Origin: Pseudomonadales bacterium
GTDB taxonomy: Bacteria; Pseudomonadota; Gammaproteobacteria; Pseudomonadales; JAHEIH01
Assembly: GCA_023255355.1 (NCBI GenBank)
Contig: JALRIU010000277.1
Location: forward strand, 1 to 13,626
Direction: 5' to 3'
DNA length: 13,626 bases
Shown here: in pieces, positions 1 to 7,724 of the stretch
Layout: every line of letters begins with the position of its first letter
How positions within the stretch are numbered: position 1 is the stretch's first letter
The notes under the pieces: model-generated
What the model saw: the letters and a program-made list of their open reading frames with translations, nothing else
The model's database searches: none
What the model was told of the DNA's origin: nothing
Made by a program: the position numbers and the translations under genes

Positions 1-1209
1 ATATTTTTGGAATACCAGTGACGCGTTAGTGCCACCAAAACCAAAGCTATTCGACATGATTGTATTGAGCTCAATGTTGTCAACACGCTCAGTAACAATC
101 GGCATGCCTTCTGCTTCAGGGTCAAGGTTTTCAATATTGGCTGAAGCTGCTACGAAATTGTTTTGTTGCATCAATAGGCTATAAATAGCTTCATGCACGC
201 CAGCAGCACCTAGTGAGTGACCTGAAAGTGATTTTGTTGATCCAACCAATGGAATCTCATTGCCAAATGCGCTTTTAACTGCTTGCAGCTCTTTCATGTC
301 ACCTGCAGGAGTACTTGTGCCGTGAGCATTGATGTAGTCAATTTTGCCGTTGACGGTGGACATAGCCATTTGCATACAGCGTGTTGCACCTTCGCCAGAT
401 GGAGCAACCATGTCATAACCATCTGAAGTTAATCCGTAACCTACGACTTCAGCATAAATTTTTGCGCCACGTGCAAGGGCATGCTCAAGCTCTTCTAGAA
501 CTAGCATGCCGCCACCGCCAGCGATAACAAAACCATCTCGATCAGCATCATAAGCGCGCGATGCTGTTGCTGGAGCATCATTGCGTTTGCTTGATAGAGC
601 GCCCATAGCGTCGAACAGAGAGGTCAAAGTCCAATGTTCGTCTTCACCGCCGCCAGCAAATACGATATCTTGTTTGCCCATCTGGATCATTTCATAGGCA
701 TTGCCGATACAGTGTGCACTAGTTGAGCAGGCAGAAGAAATAGAGTAGTTAACGCCCTTAATTTTGAAGGGTGTTGCTAGGCATGCAGATACGGTTGAGC
801 CCATGGTCTGGGTAACGCGGTAAGGACCGACGCGTTTGTTTCCTTTCTCACGCAGGATATCAACAGCTTCTACCTGAGGACCAGAACCTGCCCCACCTGA
901 ACCAGCAATAATGCCGGTACGGATATTTGATACTTGGTCTTCGTTGAGACCTGAATCGTCAATAGCTTGTTGCATGGCAATGTAAGCATAGGCCGCTGTG
1001 TTACCCATAAAGCGTAGGACTTTGCGATCGATAAATTCACTGACATCAAGATCAATGCTGCCTGCGACGTGGCTTCTAAAACCGAGGTCGGCGTAATCCT
1101 GTTTGAATTTAATACCAGAAGTACCGTTGCGAAGTGATTCTGTAACGCTTGCTGCATCGTTACCTAAGCTTGAAACAACGCCCAATCCAGTAATGACAAC
1201 TCGTCTCAT
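1..1209 (-). CDS. fabB: 3-oxoacyl-[acyl-carrier-protein] synthase I (KAS I), 3' end cut by window edge
   Basis: FabB condenses acyl-ACP with malonyl-ACP and is needed to elongate the cis-unsaturated intermediate made by FabA (known for the family). The reading frame gives 403 residues from the ATG at 1209 to the edge without a stop. E. coli FabB has 406, so only the last residues are missing. The thiolase-fold catalytic triad is visible: Cys161 in YSISSACSTSAH, His296 in NAHGTSTPAGD and His331 in KSLSGHSLGAAG, each two positions before the E. coli numbers 163/298/333. The C-terminal SNSFGFGGTNASLVF motif is also present. The AGAGG ribosome site overlaps the fabA stop codon and the gap to fabA is 9 bases, so the two genes should be cotranscribed and translationally coupled. 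FabF is excluded by the much closer match to FabB around the active-site Cys and by the fabA linkage. Confidence 0.97.
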   Translation of the reverse strand, partial: MRRVVITGLGVVSSLGNDAASVTESLRNGTSGIKFKQDYADLGFRSHVAGSIDLDVSEFIDRKVLRFMGNTAAYAYIAMQQAIDDSGLNEDQVSNIRTGIIAGSGGAGSGPQVEAVDILREKGNKRVGPYRVTQTMGSTVSACLATPFKIKGVNYSISSACSTSAHCIGNAYEMIQMGKQDIVFAGGGEDEHWTLTSLFDAMGALSSKRNDAPATASRAYDADRDGFVIAGGGGMLVLEELEHALARGAKIYAEVVGYGLTSDGYDMVAPSGEGATRCMQMAMSTVNGKIDYINAHGTSTPAGDMKELQAVKSAFGNEIPLVGSTKSLSGHSLGAAGVHEAIYSLLMQQNNFVAASANIENLDPEAEGMPIVTERVDNIELNTIMSNSFGFGGTNASLVFQKY

Positions 1210-1218
1210 GTCGACCTC

Positions 1219-1734
1219 TTAAAAATCTGTAGTTGATGTAAATAGACCAACGCGTAAATCTTTGGCGGTATAAATTTCACGTCCATCGACGCTCAAGCTG
1301 CCATCGGCAATGCCCATAACAAGCTTGCGTTCAATAACGCGTTTTAGATCTATCTTATAAGTGACTTTCTTTGCTGTTGGAAGTACCTGGCCGAAGAATT
1401 TTACCTCGCCGCTACCAAGCGCACGTCCGCGACCTGGATTGCCTTTCCAACCTAAAAAGAAACCGACAAGTTGCCACATGGCATCTAGACCAAGACAGCC
1501 TGGCATAACGGGATCAGTAGGGAAATGGCATTCAAAGAACCAAAGGTCTGGTGTGATATCGAGTTCAGCAATAATTTGACCTTTACCGAATTCACCACCG
1601 TCGGTAGTAATGGTTGTGATTCGGTCGAGCATTAGCATGTTATCGACTGGTAGACGTGCATTGCCTTCACCGAAGAGTTCGCCGTGTCCACAGGCGATCA
1701 ATTCTTCCTTGGTAAAACTATTTTGTTGAGTCAT
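1219..1734 (-). CDS. fabA: 3-hydroxydecanoyl-ACP dehydratase/isomerase
   Basis: FabA dehydrates 3-hydroxydecanoyl-ACP and isomerises the trans-2 product to cis-3-decenoyl-ACP, the branch point to unsaturated fatty acids in anaerobic-type synthesis. The 171-residue protein matches the family length (E. coli about 172). The hot-dog active site shows His70 in FFECHFPTDPVMPG and Asp84 in CLGLDAMWQLVGFFLGW, the same numbers as in E. coli. The conserved stretch GRGRALGSGEVKFFGQVLP follows. The ATG at 1734 has a modest AAGAG ribosome site about nine bases upstream. It is first gene of a fabA-fabB operon, the arrangement usual in pseudomonads. FabZ is excluded by the GCLGLDAMWQ motif and the isomerase-type context. 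No FabR-like palindrome was recognised upstream. Confidence 0.98.
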   Translation of the reverse strand: MTQQNSFTKEELIACGHGELFGEGNARLPVDNMLMLDRITTITTDGGEFGKGQIIAELDITPDLWFFECHFPTDPVMPGCLGLDAMWQLVGFFLGWKGNPGRGRALGSGEVKFFGQVLPTAKKVTYKIDLKRVIERKLVMGIADGSLSVDGREIYTAKDLRVGLFTSTTDF

Positions 1735-1873
1735 CTCAATTACTCTTAAAGTGAATCTTTGGTTATAAGACGAAGTTAGTTATTATGCATCTACAACCGC
1801 GAAAGATGTAATTTTATATGTTTTATAACTTTTATCCAACTAAAGGTGGCTCGCATATTGAGCTTGAATATCT
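1735..1873. promoter_or_regulatory. divergent intergenic region, fabA / phosphomannomutase
   Basis: These 139 AT-rich bases separate two divergent genes and should hold both promoters. The best minus-strand candidate for fabA is TTGGAT (complement of 1834-1839), 17 bases, then TAAAAT (complement of 1811-1816). That would give a leader of about 70 nt. The -35 box is weak (three of six). For the plus strand a TATAAC at 1824-1829 could be a -10, but no good -35 is in place. No clear operator dyad was found. Confidence 0.3.
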
Positions 1874-3271
1874 GTGTCTTTTATAAAACTCACTAAGATT
1901 AAAGAGTTAGAGGGATTTAAAGCTTACGATATTCGAGCTGTGGTGCCTGATCAACTGGATGTTGTTAAGGCATATCGAATCGCATTAGCGTTTGCTAACT
2001 GGGGAAATCTTCGCTCGGCGGTTGTTGGGCATGATATACGACAAACCTCACCAGAACTTGCGACGGCAGTGATTAATGGTCTTACCGATGCCGGGGTTGA
2101 GGTTTTTGATCTTGGACTTTGTGGTACTGAGCAGGTGTATTTTGCTACCGCGTACTTCGGCTGCGATGGTGGGATCATGGTGACCGCGAGCCATAATCCT
2201 ATCCAATATAATGGTATGAAGTTTGTGGCTAAGATGGGGGTGCCCATTGGTCTAGATAGCGGTCTAGCAGAGATAAAAGCACTAGCGCTAGCAGGTGAGT
2301 GCCAACTAGCTGCGAAGACTGGACAGCGTAGGCATGTTGATTGCTTAAGCGATTATCTAAATCATCTGCTCAGCCTAGTAAATATCGCCGATATCAAGCC
2401 AATCAGAGTTTTGGTGGATCCAGGTAATGGTGGCGCTGGGCATGTTTTAAGTGCGCTACAACGTTACCTTCCTATTGAACTTATAGGCATCAATATGCCC
2501 CCTGATGGATCGTTTCCTGTGGGAGTGCCAAACCCTATGTTGGTTGAGCAACAGGCGCGCACATCGTTGGCTGTGTTAGAAAATGGGGCTGATATTGGTG
2601 TTTCTTGGGATGGTGACTTTGATCGTTGTTTTTTCTTTGATGAATTAGGTCAGTATATCGACCCCTATTACGTCGTGGGTTTGTTAAGCGAGGCGTTTTT
2701 AAGTCAAACACCGGGCGAACGCATTGTTCATGATATTCGTCTGGCCTGGAACTCTGAAGAGGTAATCAAAGCAGCTGGTGGGGTATCTTGTCCCAGTAAT
2801 TCTGGGCATTCATATATGAAGGCAACCATGCGAAAGGCCGATGCAATTTATGGCGGCGAAACGACAGGGCATCATTACTTTAGAGATTTCTATTATTGTG
2901 ATAGCGGCATTTTGCCTTACTTAATGATGTTAAAAGTGCTGTCAGGGAGCGATCTAACACTTTCGCAACGAGTTGCTGCAAGAAAAGCGGCTTTTCCTTG
3001 CAGCGGTGAAATTAATCTAGCGATCTCTAGGTCTGCTCAATCTGTTATTGCCGCGATTGAAAAGTATTATGAAGACGAATGTCAGGATGTTAATTATCTG
3101 GATGGCTTGAGTATGTCGTTTGCTGAATGGCGCTTTAACTTAAGGTCGTCTAATACCGAGCCGTTGTTGCGTTTGAATATTGAGAGTAGAGGGGATGAAA
3201 GGCTTGTCGCTCTGAAACGCGATGAGTTGTTAGCGTTGATTGGTGGTTTTGATCAGAGTGATGGTTATTAG
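1874..3271 (+). CDS. manB: phosphomannomutase (ManB/CpsG type, alpha-D-phosphohexomutase family)
   Basis: The enzyme interconverts mannose 6-phosphate and mannose 1-phosphate, feeding GDP-mannose and surface polysaccharide synthesis (family knowledge; glucose phosphates may also be substrates). All four domains are visible. FKAYDIR lies near the N-terminus. The phosphoserine loop TASHNP has Ser106. The metal loop DGDFDR is at 246-251, with the Phe typical of CpsG. The sugar-binding loop is GGETTGHHYFRDF (327-339, GGEMSAHHYFRDF in E. coli CpsG). The phosphate-binding loop is RSSNTEP (424-430). Length is 465 against about 456. The start is GTG: an in-frame TGA at 1865 rules out anything upstream. 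The ribosome site is poor; the nearest AAAGGTGG at 1852-1859 is rather far. The gene stands alone on this strand, without a GDP-mannose pyrophosphorylase neighbour. Its TAG stop is also the first unit of a heptamer array. Confidence 0.9.
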   Translation: MSFIKLTKIKELEGFKAYDIRAVVPDQLDVVKAYRIALAFANWGNLRSAVVGHDIRQTSPELATAVINGLTDAGVEVFDLGLCGTEQVYFATAYFGCDGGIMVTASHNPIQYNGMKFVAKMGVPIGLDSGLAEIKALALAGECQLAAKTGQRRHVDCLSDYLNHLLSLVNIADIKPIRVLVDPGNGGAGHVLSALQRYLPIELIGINMPPDGSFPVGVPNPMLVEQQARTSLAVLENGADIGVSWDGDFDRCFFFDELGQYIDPYYVVGLLSEAFLSQTPGERIVHDIRLAWNSEEVIKAAGGVSCPSNSGHSYMKATMRKADAIYGGETTGHHYFRDFYYCDSGILPYLMMLKVLSGSDLTLSQRVAARKAAFPCSGEINLAISRSAQSVIAAIEKYYEDECQDVNYLDGLSMSFAEWRFNLRSSNTEPLLRLNIESRGDERLVALKRDELLALIGGFDQSDGY

Positions 3272-3366
3272 TCGCTAGTCTCGAGTCGCTAGTCGTTAGT
3301 CTCTAGTTGCTAGTCGTTAGTCGCTAGTCGTTAGTCTCGGGTCTCGAGTCGGTAGTCACTAGTATT
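3269..3366. repeat. degenerate TAGTCGC heptamer tandem array, about 14 units
   Basis: The sequence reads as 14 heptamers in unbroken phase: TAGTCGC, TAGTCTC, GAGTCGC, TAGTCGT, TAGTCTC, TAGTTGC, TAGTCGT, TAGTCGC, TAGTCGT, TAGTCTC, GGGTCTC, GAGTCGG, TAGTCAC and a decayed TAGTATT. The first three bases are the stop codon of the phosphomannomutase gene. The same unit recurs as four perfect copies at 10410-10437. Because neighbouring units form CTAG, TAG occurs on both strands, and the 7-base period moves it through all frames. Unit identity and phase are seen directly; any function is unknown. Confidence 0.93.
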
Positions 3367-3441
3367 TCGCCGGCTTTAGCCATCTGACACAAGGTGTAAA
3401 TAACGCCGCCTCAACTTGTGGGAGGCGGCTTTAGCCGGCGA
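3367..3441. repeat. REP-like palindromic element, possible bidirectional terminator
   Basis: TCGCCGGCT (3367-3375) is complementary to AGCCGGCGA (3433-3441). After a TT/TT mismatch the pairing resumes for four more bases (AGCC with GGCT). Inside it, GCCGCCTC (3405-3412) pairs with GAGGCGGC (3422-3429) around a 9-base loop. The two structures share bases and would compete. The right arm, GTGGGAGGCGGCTTTAGCC..., resembles the extragenic palindromes of pseudomonads and relatives, here in two inverted copies as in a REPIN. It lies between converging genes (phosphomannomutase and the M2 peptidase). It could stop transcription both ways, but it lacks a proper T tract. Confidence 0.65.
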
Positions 3442-3480
3442 CAATTCATTTTTTAGATTTTCTTAGGCCCTAACCACTTA

Positions 3481-5295
3481 CTACCATCCACATTGGCGGC
3501 CTTGGTTTTGTTCATCGAGCCAGGTTTTCAGTGGCGCAAAATAATTAGCAATAGAGCCACCATCCATTTGACGGGTACCTGCAATGGCTTCCAATGCATC
3601 CGGCCAAGGTTTACTCATACCCATTTCTAAAAGGGCATTGAGGGCTTTGCCTGCATCTTTGTTACCGTAGATAGTACAGCGATTAATTGGGCCTTGGTCA
3701 CCAGCAATCTTGCAAAGGGCTTCGTGTAATTGAAATTGCAGAATATGCGCAAGGAAGTAACGTGTATAAGGTGTGTTACCTGGGATGTGGTATTTTGCAC
3801 CAGGATCAAACGCATCTTCAGAGCGTTCTACCGGCGCGCGAACACCTTGATATTTTTCACGAAGTTCCCACCAAGCTTTGTTGTAGTCTTTTGGCTCAAC
3901 TTCACCAGAGAACACTTTCCAGCGCCATTGGTCGATCATTAAACCAAAGGGCAGGAAGGCAATTTTTTCAAGGGCGAGTTGCATCAACATGCCTATGTCG
4001 TTGCTTTCGTCAGGGATATTTTCAATCAGACCAATTTGCTTGAGATATTTGGGTGTAATTGATAGCCCAATGGTATCACCGACAGCTTCATGGAAGCCGT
4101 CATGCGCTGAACCGCGGTATAGCAAAGGTTGGTTTTTGTAAGCTCGTTGATAGTAATTATGGCCAAGCTCATGGTGCACGGTTTGGAAGTCCTCACCGGT
4201 TCTCTGGGTACACATTTTGATGCGAATATCATCTTTGTCATCAATGTCCCAGGCTGATGCGTGACAAACAACTTCGCGATCTTCAGGCTTGGTAATTAAA
4301 GAACGTTCCCAAAAAGTTTCTGGCAGTGGATCAAAACCTAACGAGCTAAAGAAGGCCTCGCCTGTTTTGACCATTTGAATTTCGTCGTAGCCTTTTTCTT
4401 CAAGGGCTTTAGTGATATCAACGACCTGCATTTCTTGCTTGGGTTTGACGATATCATAGATATTTCCCCAGCTTTGCGCCCACATATTGCCTAGCAAATG
4501 TGCGGGTATTGCCTTGTCTTGTGGCACGATATCGTTGCCGTAATAATTACCTAGCTCTGCTCTTACATGACAATGTAATGCGTCGTAGAAAGGTTTTACC
4601 TGACCCCATAAACGGTCCAGTTCGCTAGCAAATTCATCCCCAGGCATATCGTATTTTGCCCGCCATAAATCGCTTAAATCATCGAATCCTAATTCTTTAG
4701 ACCCTTCGTTGGCTATTTCGACCTGACGGGTATAAAGCGGCTTCATTGGTGGTGAAATCTCACGCCAGCCAGTCCAAATATCGAGTAACTCTTGTGGGTC
4801 GCGCGAGTTAGCTAGAATCGTCGTCATGTCATTTAGGTTGAGGCAGGTGCCATCGGTCTTGCAGTATTTACCTTTGCCATACAAACCATCGAGTTCAGTG
4901 CCAATTTTTGCTAATTCAGCTGATTTAGCAGCGTCAGCGGGGGCGGGCAACGTTAGAGATTGTTTGAGAAGTTCAAGTTGTCGGCGGGTATCGGCATCGA
5001 CATCAACGCCATTAAATTGTGCTGCGTCGACAGCATATTTTACTGCAGCAGAACTCAGTTTCTCGCCTAGCAGGGCGCTAATCGCGGCGCTGTCATCAGT
5101 AATGAAATTAGAGTAAACCCAGGCTGCCTGAACCGCGGGGAGCTGCAATTCTTCAAGGTGTGCTTGTGAATCTGCAAGAAATTGTTTTGCTTCAGTAGCT
5201 GTGGGGGTGCGATTGTCGGTGCTGCTATTACATGCAGCAAGTGTGCTAAGTGCAAGCACAAAGACTCCTCGCTTAAATTGGCTTAGCGATGTCAT
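3481..5295 (-). CDS. M2-family peptidyl-dipeptidase (ACE-like), predicted lipoprotein
   Basis: M2 zinc metallopeptidases remove C-terminal dipeptides from oligopeptides (angiotensin-converting enzyme family). The chosen start is the ATG at 5295, giving 604 residues. It has a GAGGAG ribosome site at the right distance. A TTG four codons upstream lies within that site and is unlikely. A short basic N-terminus and hydrophobic stretch end in the lipobox LAAC with Cys22, so export and lipidation are predicted. Asn at +2 gives no inner-membrane retention signal. The zinc site is HELGH (His375, Glu376, His379) with Glu403 in HEAVGD, 28 residues after the first His as in ACE. The C-terminal YHIPGNTPYTRYFLAHILQFQLHEALC block is strongly ACE-like. 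It is the last gene of an ispB-uppP operon, 23 bases after uppP. Its physiological substrate is unknown; periplasmic peptide breakdown is the likely role. Confidence 0.93.
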   Translation of the reverse strand: MTSLSQFKRGVFVLALSTLAACNSSTDNRTPTATEAKQFLADSQAHLEELQLPAVQAAWVYSNFITDDSAAISALLGEKLSSAAVKYAVDAAQFNGVDVDADTRRQLELLKQSLTLPAPADAAKSAELAKIGTELDGLYGKGKYCKTDGTCLNLNDMTTILANSRDPQELLDIWTGWREISPPMKPLYTRQVEIANEGSKELGFDDLSDLWRAKYDMPGDEFASELDRLWGQVKPFYDALHCHVRAELGNYYGNDIVPQDKAIPAHLLGNMWAQSWGNIYDIVKPKQEMQVVDITKALEEKGYDEIQMVKTGEAFFSSLGFDPLPETFWERSLITKPEDREVVCHASAWDIDDKDDIRIKMCTQRTGEDFQTVHHELGHNYYQRAYKNQPLLYRGSAHDGFHEAVGDTIGLSITPKYLKQIGLIENIPDESNDIGMLMQLALEKIAFLPFGLMIDQWRWKVFSGEVEPKDYNKAWWELREKYQGVRAPVERSEDAFDPGAKYHIPGNTPYTRYFLAHILQFQLHEALCKIAGDQGPINRCTIYGNKDAGKALNALLEMGMSKPWPDALEAIAGTRQMDGGSIANYFAPLKTWLDEQNQGRQCGW

Positions 5296-5318
5296 AACTC
5301 TCCTCAATATTATTTGTG

Positions 5319-6116
5319 TTACAGGGCGATGGCGAACAGCATTAAACCCAAGAGTATGCGGTATATCATAAATGGCATCATTCCTATGCGGTCGATAAAT
5401 GCCAAGAAGGTCTTAATGCATATATAAGCAGTGATACCTGAGACCAATGTACCAAGGGCTATATCGCCCCAATTTACTGCGTGTGTGCTGCCTATAAGTT
5501 CGGCTGTCTTTAAGGCGCCTGCTGCTAAAATAAGAGGAACGGATAGCAGAAAGGAAAATTGAGCTGCTGATTGACGATTAAGGCCTAATAGCAGTGCCGC
5601 TGTGATTGTGATGCCTGAGCGAGATGTCCCTGGAATTAAGGCTAATGCTTGAGCAATACCAATAAGAATGGCTGCGGCTAGGGTCATATCTGCAAGGTCG
5701 AGTTTGCGGCTGCCAAATTTATCTGCCCAGCCTAAACACAATCCAAAAACAATAGTTGTCGTACCGATCACCGTCATTGTTCGAAGATTTTCTTCGATAA
5801 ATCCGTCAGCAAAAAATCCGATCAATGCGGCAGGGATTGTCGCGTAGATTACCTGCCAGCCCAATTTAGACTCAGGACTTTTTACGCCTTTAAAAATACG
5901 CATCAGCCAGCCATGAGAGGTATTCCAGATATCTTGTTTAAAATACCAGACCACGGCAATAAGTGAGCCTATGTGTACTGCCACATCAAAGGCTAAGCCT
6001 TGATCTGGCCAACCCAGTAACTGCGAAGGCAAAATGAGATGGCCTGAGCTAGAAATAGGTAAAAATTCGGTTAAGCCCTGAACGATGGCCAGTATGAGTG
6101 CTTGGTAGAGTTCCAT
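5319..6116 (-). CDS. uppP: undecaprenyl-diphosphate phosphatase
   Basis: UppP (BacA) dephosphorylates undecaprenyl diphosphate, regenerating the lipid carrier for peptidoglycan and other envelope polymers. Overexpression gives bacitracin resistance. The 265-residue protein is an integral membrane protein with about eight hydrophobic segments and matches the family length. Both signature motifs are visible: QGLTEFLPISSSGHL at 13-27 with Glu17, and PGTSRSG at 162-168 with Arg166. The ATG at 6116 lies eight bases after the ispB stop, with a TAAGG ribosome site that overlaps that stop, so translation is probably coupled to ispB. Pairing with a prenyl diphosphate synthase gene fits a shared theme of polyprenyl carriers, although IspB makes quinone side chains rather than undecaprenyl diphosphate. 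PAP2-type phosphatases are excluded by these motifs. Confidence 0.97.
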   Translation of the reverse strand: MELYQALILAIVQGLTEFLPISSSGHLILPSQLLGWPDQGLAFDVAVHIGSLIAVVWYFKQDIWNTSHGWLMRIFKGVKSPESKLGWQVIYATIPAALIGFFADGFIEENLRTMTVIGTTTIVFGLCLGWADKFGSRKLDLADMTLAAAILIGIAQALALIPGTSRSGITITAALLLGLNRQSAAQFSFLLSVPLILAAGALKTAELIGSTHAVNWGDIALGTLVSGITAYICIKTFLAFIDRIGMMPFMIYRILLGLMLFAIAL

Positions 6117-6124
6117 TGATAGCC

Positions 6125-7087
6125 TTAAGCTTTGCGTTCAACCGCTAATTTGGCGAGCCTTGCCATTTGAGCGGTGTAAGCATTTTGAGGAAGTGCCTTT
6201 AAGCACGAAAGGGCTAAGTCGCTGTATTTGACCGCCATGTCATAAGTGTAATCAAGTGCGCCACAGCTTTGGACATCACTGGCAATTAGTGTGAGCTGGC
6301 TGGCGTCTTTTTGAAGTATCGCTTGTTTTACGCGCTCTGCTTGCTCGGTAGTACCAACTTGCATAGTACGAATAAGGGGTAGGGTGGGTTTGCCCTCGGC
6401 AAGGTCGTCGCCAAGGTTTTTGCCCATCTCGGCAGGGTCGCCACTATAATCCAGTACATCGTCGATTAGCTGGAATGCTATGCCAAGGTTCAAGCCATAA
6501 TCATAGAGTGTTTGAGCACATTCGCTACTTGCGTTGGCAAGCATGGCTGCCCCTTGAGTGGCTGCTGCAAATAACACAGCTGTTTTTGTGGTGATCACCT
6601 GCAGGTAGGCATCTATGTCTGTATCGGGATTACCGGCTTTAGTGAGTTGTAACACTTCGCCTTCAGCGATGGTATTTGTGGTGTCGGATATGAGGCGCAT
6701 GATCTCAATATCGCCGAGCTCCACTAATAATTGAAAAGCACGGGAATAAATAAAGTCACCGACTAACACGCTTGGCGCATTACCGAACTGAGCATTAGCA
6801 GTTGGCCGGCCACGACGTAAACTTGAGACGTCGACAACGTCATCGTGTAACAGGGTAGCTGTATGTAAGAACTCGATGACAGCGGCGAGACTGATGTGTT
6901 GCTTGCCTTGATATCCAAGAGCTCCAGCGCTCAGTAATACCAGCATTGGACGCAAACGTTTCCCACCCGCATCAATAATATAGTGGCCAATATTTTCGAC
7001 CATGGGCACGCGCGAATGAAGCTTTTCAACGATGTGGGTGTTAACGGACTCGAAATCTTTGCTGACGAGTTCTCTGGCTTGTTGCAT
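6125..7087 (-). CDS. ispB: octaprenyl diphosphate synthase (trans, long chain)
   Basis: IspB extends farnesyl diphosphate with isopentenyl diphosphate to make the C40-class side chain of ubiquinone and menaquinone. The 320-residue protein (E. coli about 323) shows GGKRLRP at 41-47. The first aspartate-rich motif is DDVVD (82-86) and the second is DDVLD (209-213). AEGEVLQL and GKNLGDDLAEGKPTLPLI are also present. Ala77, five residues before the first Asp, is small, which fits a long-chain product. The exact chain length cannot be read from sequence, and other C40-C45 quinone synthases are the alternative. The ATG at 7087 aligns with family N-termini; a purine-rich AAGGA lies about ten bases upstream. 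It is divergent from rplU, as in E. coli and pseudomonads, and heads an operon with uppP and the M2 peptidase. Confidence 0.96.
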   Translation of the reverse strand: MQQARELVSKDFESVNTHIVEKLHSRVPMVENIGHYIIDAGGKRLRPMLVLLSAGALGYQGKQHISLAAVIEFLHTATLLHDDVVDVSSLRRGRPTANAQFGNAPSVLVGDFIYSRAFQLLVELGDIEIMRLISDTTNTIAEGEVLQLTKAGNPDTDIDAYLQVITTKTAVLFAAATQGAAMLANASSECAQTLYDYGLNLGIAFQLIDDVLDYSGDPAEMGKNLGDDLAEGKPTLPLIRTMQVGTTEQAERVKQAILQKDASQLTLIASDVQSCGALDYTYDMAVKYSDLALSCLKALPQNAYTAQMARLAKLAVERKA

Positions 7088-7230
7088 GCGGAGTCTGTCC
7101 TTGCTAGCTGTGTTCTTGCAAAAAGGCTAATATTAGCACTGTTTTTGCGTGCAGTAAGGTGGAATTGCCTCATATTTGTGACTTATTTTGCAAAGCTTCA
7201 ATAAATTATTGATTGAATGTATTTAAGTGC
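7088..7230. promoter_or_regulatory. ispB upstream region with GCTAATATTAGC palindrome
   Basis: With the rplU promoter and leader that follow, this makes up a 302-base intergenic stretch between divergent ispB and rplU. The part nearer ispB holds a perfect 12-base palindrome, GCTAATATTAGC, at 7126-7137. On the minus strand its TAATAT could be a -10 box, with a weak TTACTG 16 bases further upstream as -35. No other gene or RNA could be recognised here. Confidence 0.3.
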
Positions 7231-7259
7231 TTGCTATAGGTGGGTTGAATGAATATAAT
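7231..7259 (+). promoter_or_regulatory. sigma70-type promoter of rplU-rpmA
   Basis: A perfect -10 box, TATAAT (7254-7259), stands 17 bases after TTGCTA (7231-7236), which matches four of six -35 consensus positions. Transcription would start near 7266, giving an rplU leader of about 124 nt. Strong promoters are expected for ribosomal protein genes. No competing pair of this quality was seen in the intergenic region. Confidence 0.75.
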
Positions 7260-7265
7260 TCGCGA

Positions 7266-7389
7266 CCCTGAAATTCGTAAAACCTATCCCATTGTGGGTT
7301 AGTGCCTGATTTGCCCAATGTAAATGCCGCTCTGTGGCATTCCAAATCGCGAATCGCAGGATGCAAACAGGCCATTATCGGAGTAAAAC
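7266..7389 (+). promoter_or_regulatory. rplU 5' leader with hairpin
   Basis: The predicted untranslated leader is long for a two-gene operon. AATGCC (7323-7328) and GGCATT (7336-7341) form a six-pair hairpin with a 7-base loop. A CCCA-TTG-TGGG stem-loop lies upstream, near 7288-7298. Leaders of ribosomal protein operons often bind a product protein, but I recognise no known L21 leader family here, so regulation is only inferred. A GGAG ribosome site lies at 7380-7383. Confidence 0.4.
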
Positions 7390-7701
7390 ATGTACGCGAT
7401 TATTAAAAGTGGTGGTAAACAACACCGTGTAGTTGAGGGCGAAACCCTTAAACTCGAAAAAATTGAAGCCGAAACTGGTGCAACAATCAACTTCGACGAA
7501 GTTTTGATGGTTGGCGCTGGCGCTGATGTTAAAATTGGTCAACCAGTTGTTGCTGGTGCTAAAGTGACTGCTGAGATCGTTTCTCACGGTCGTCACGACA
7601 AAGTAACTATTATCAAGTTCAAGCGTCGTAAGCACTACCGCAATCAAGCTGGTCACCGTCAGTGGTACACTGAAGTTAAAATCACTGGTATCAGTGCATA
7701 A
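7390..7701 (+). CDS. rplU: 50S ribosomal protein L21
   Basis: L21 is a 23S rRNA-binding protein of the large subunit. The 103 residues equal the E. coli length. The family landmarks are MYAIIKSGGKQHRV at the start, the central VKIGQPVV, and the basic C-terminal block KFKRRKHYRNQAGHRQW followed by TEVKITGISA. The ATG is preceded by a GGAG site. It is first gene of the conserved rplU-rpmA pair, with rpmA 23 bases downstream, and is driven by the strong promoter at 7231-7259. Nothing about the gene is unusual. Confidence 0.99.
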   Translation: MYAIIKSGGKQHRVVEGETLKLEKIEAETGATINFDEVLMVGAGADVKIGQPVVAGAKVTAEIVSHGRHDKVTIIKFKRRKHYRNQAGHRQWYTEVKITGISA

Positions 7702-7724
7702 TCTGTTAAGTTAGGAGAAATACA

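Noticed and set aside
3269..3366. Tandem repeats as a possible CRISPR array
   Set aside because: The units are 7 bases, contiguous and without spacers, and no cas genes are near.
3443..3475. T-rich stretch and TTAGGCCCTAA palindrome as a terminator of the phosphomannomutase gene
   Set aside because: The stem is only about five pairs and the T run precedes it rather than following it on the plus strand.
5296..5307. TTG at 5307 as the start of the M2 peptidase
   Set aside because: It lies within and upstream of the GAGGAG ribosome site, while the ATG at 5295 is correctly spaced from it and begins a normal lipoprotein signal.
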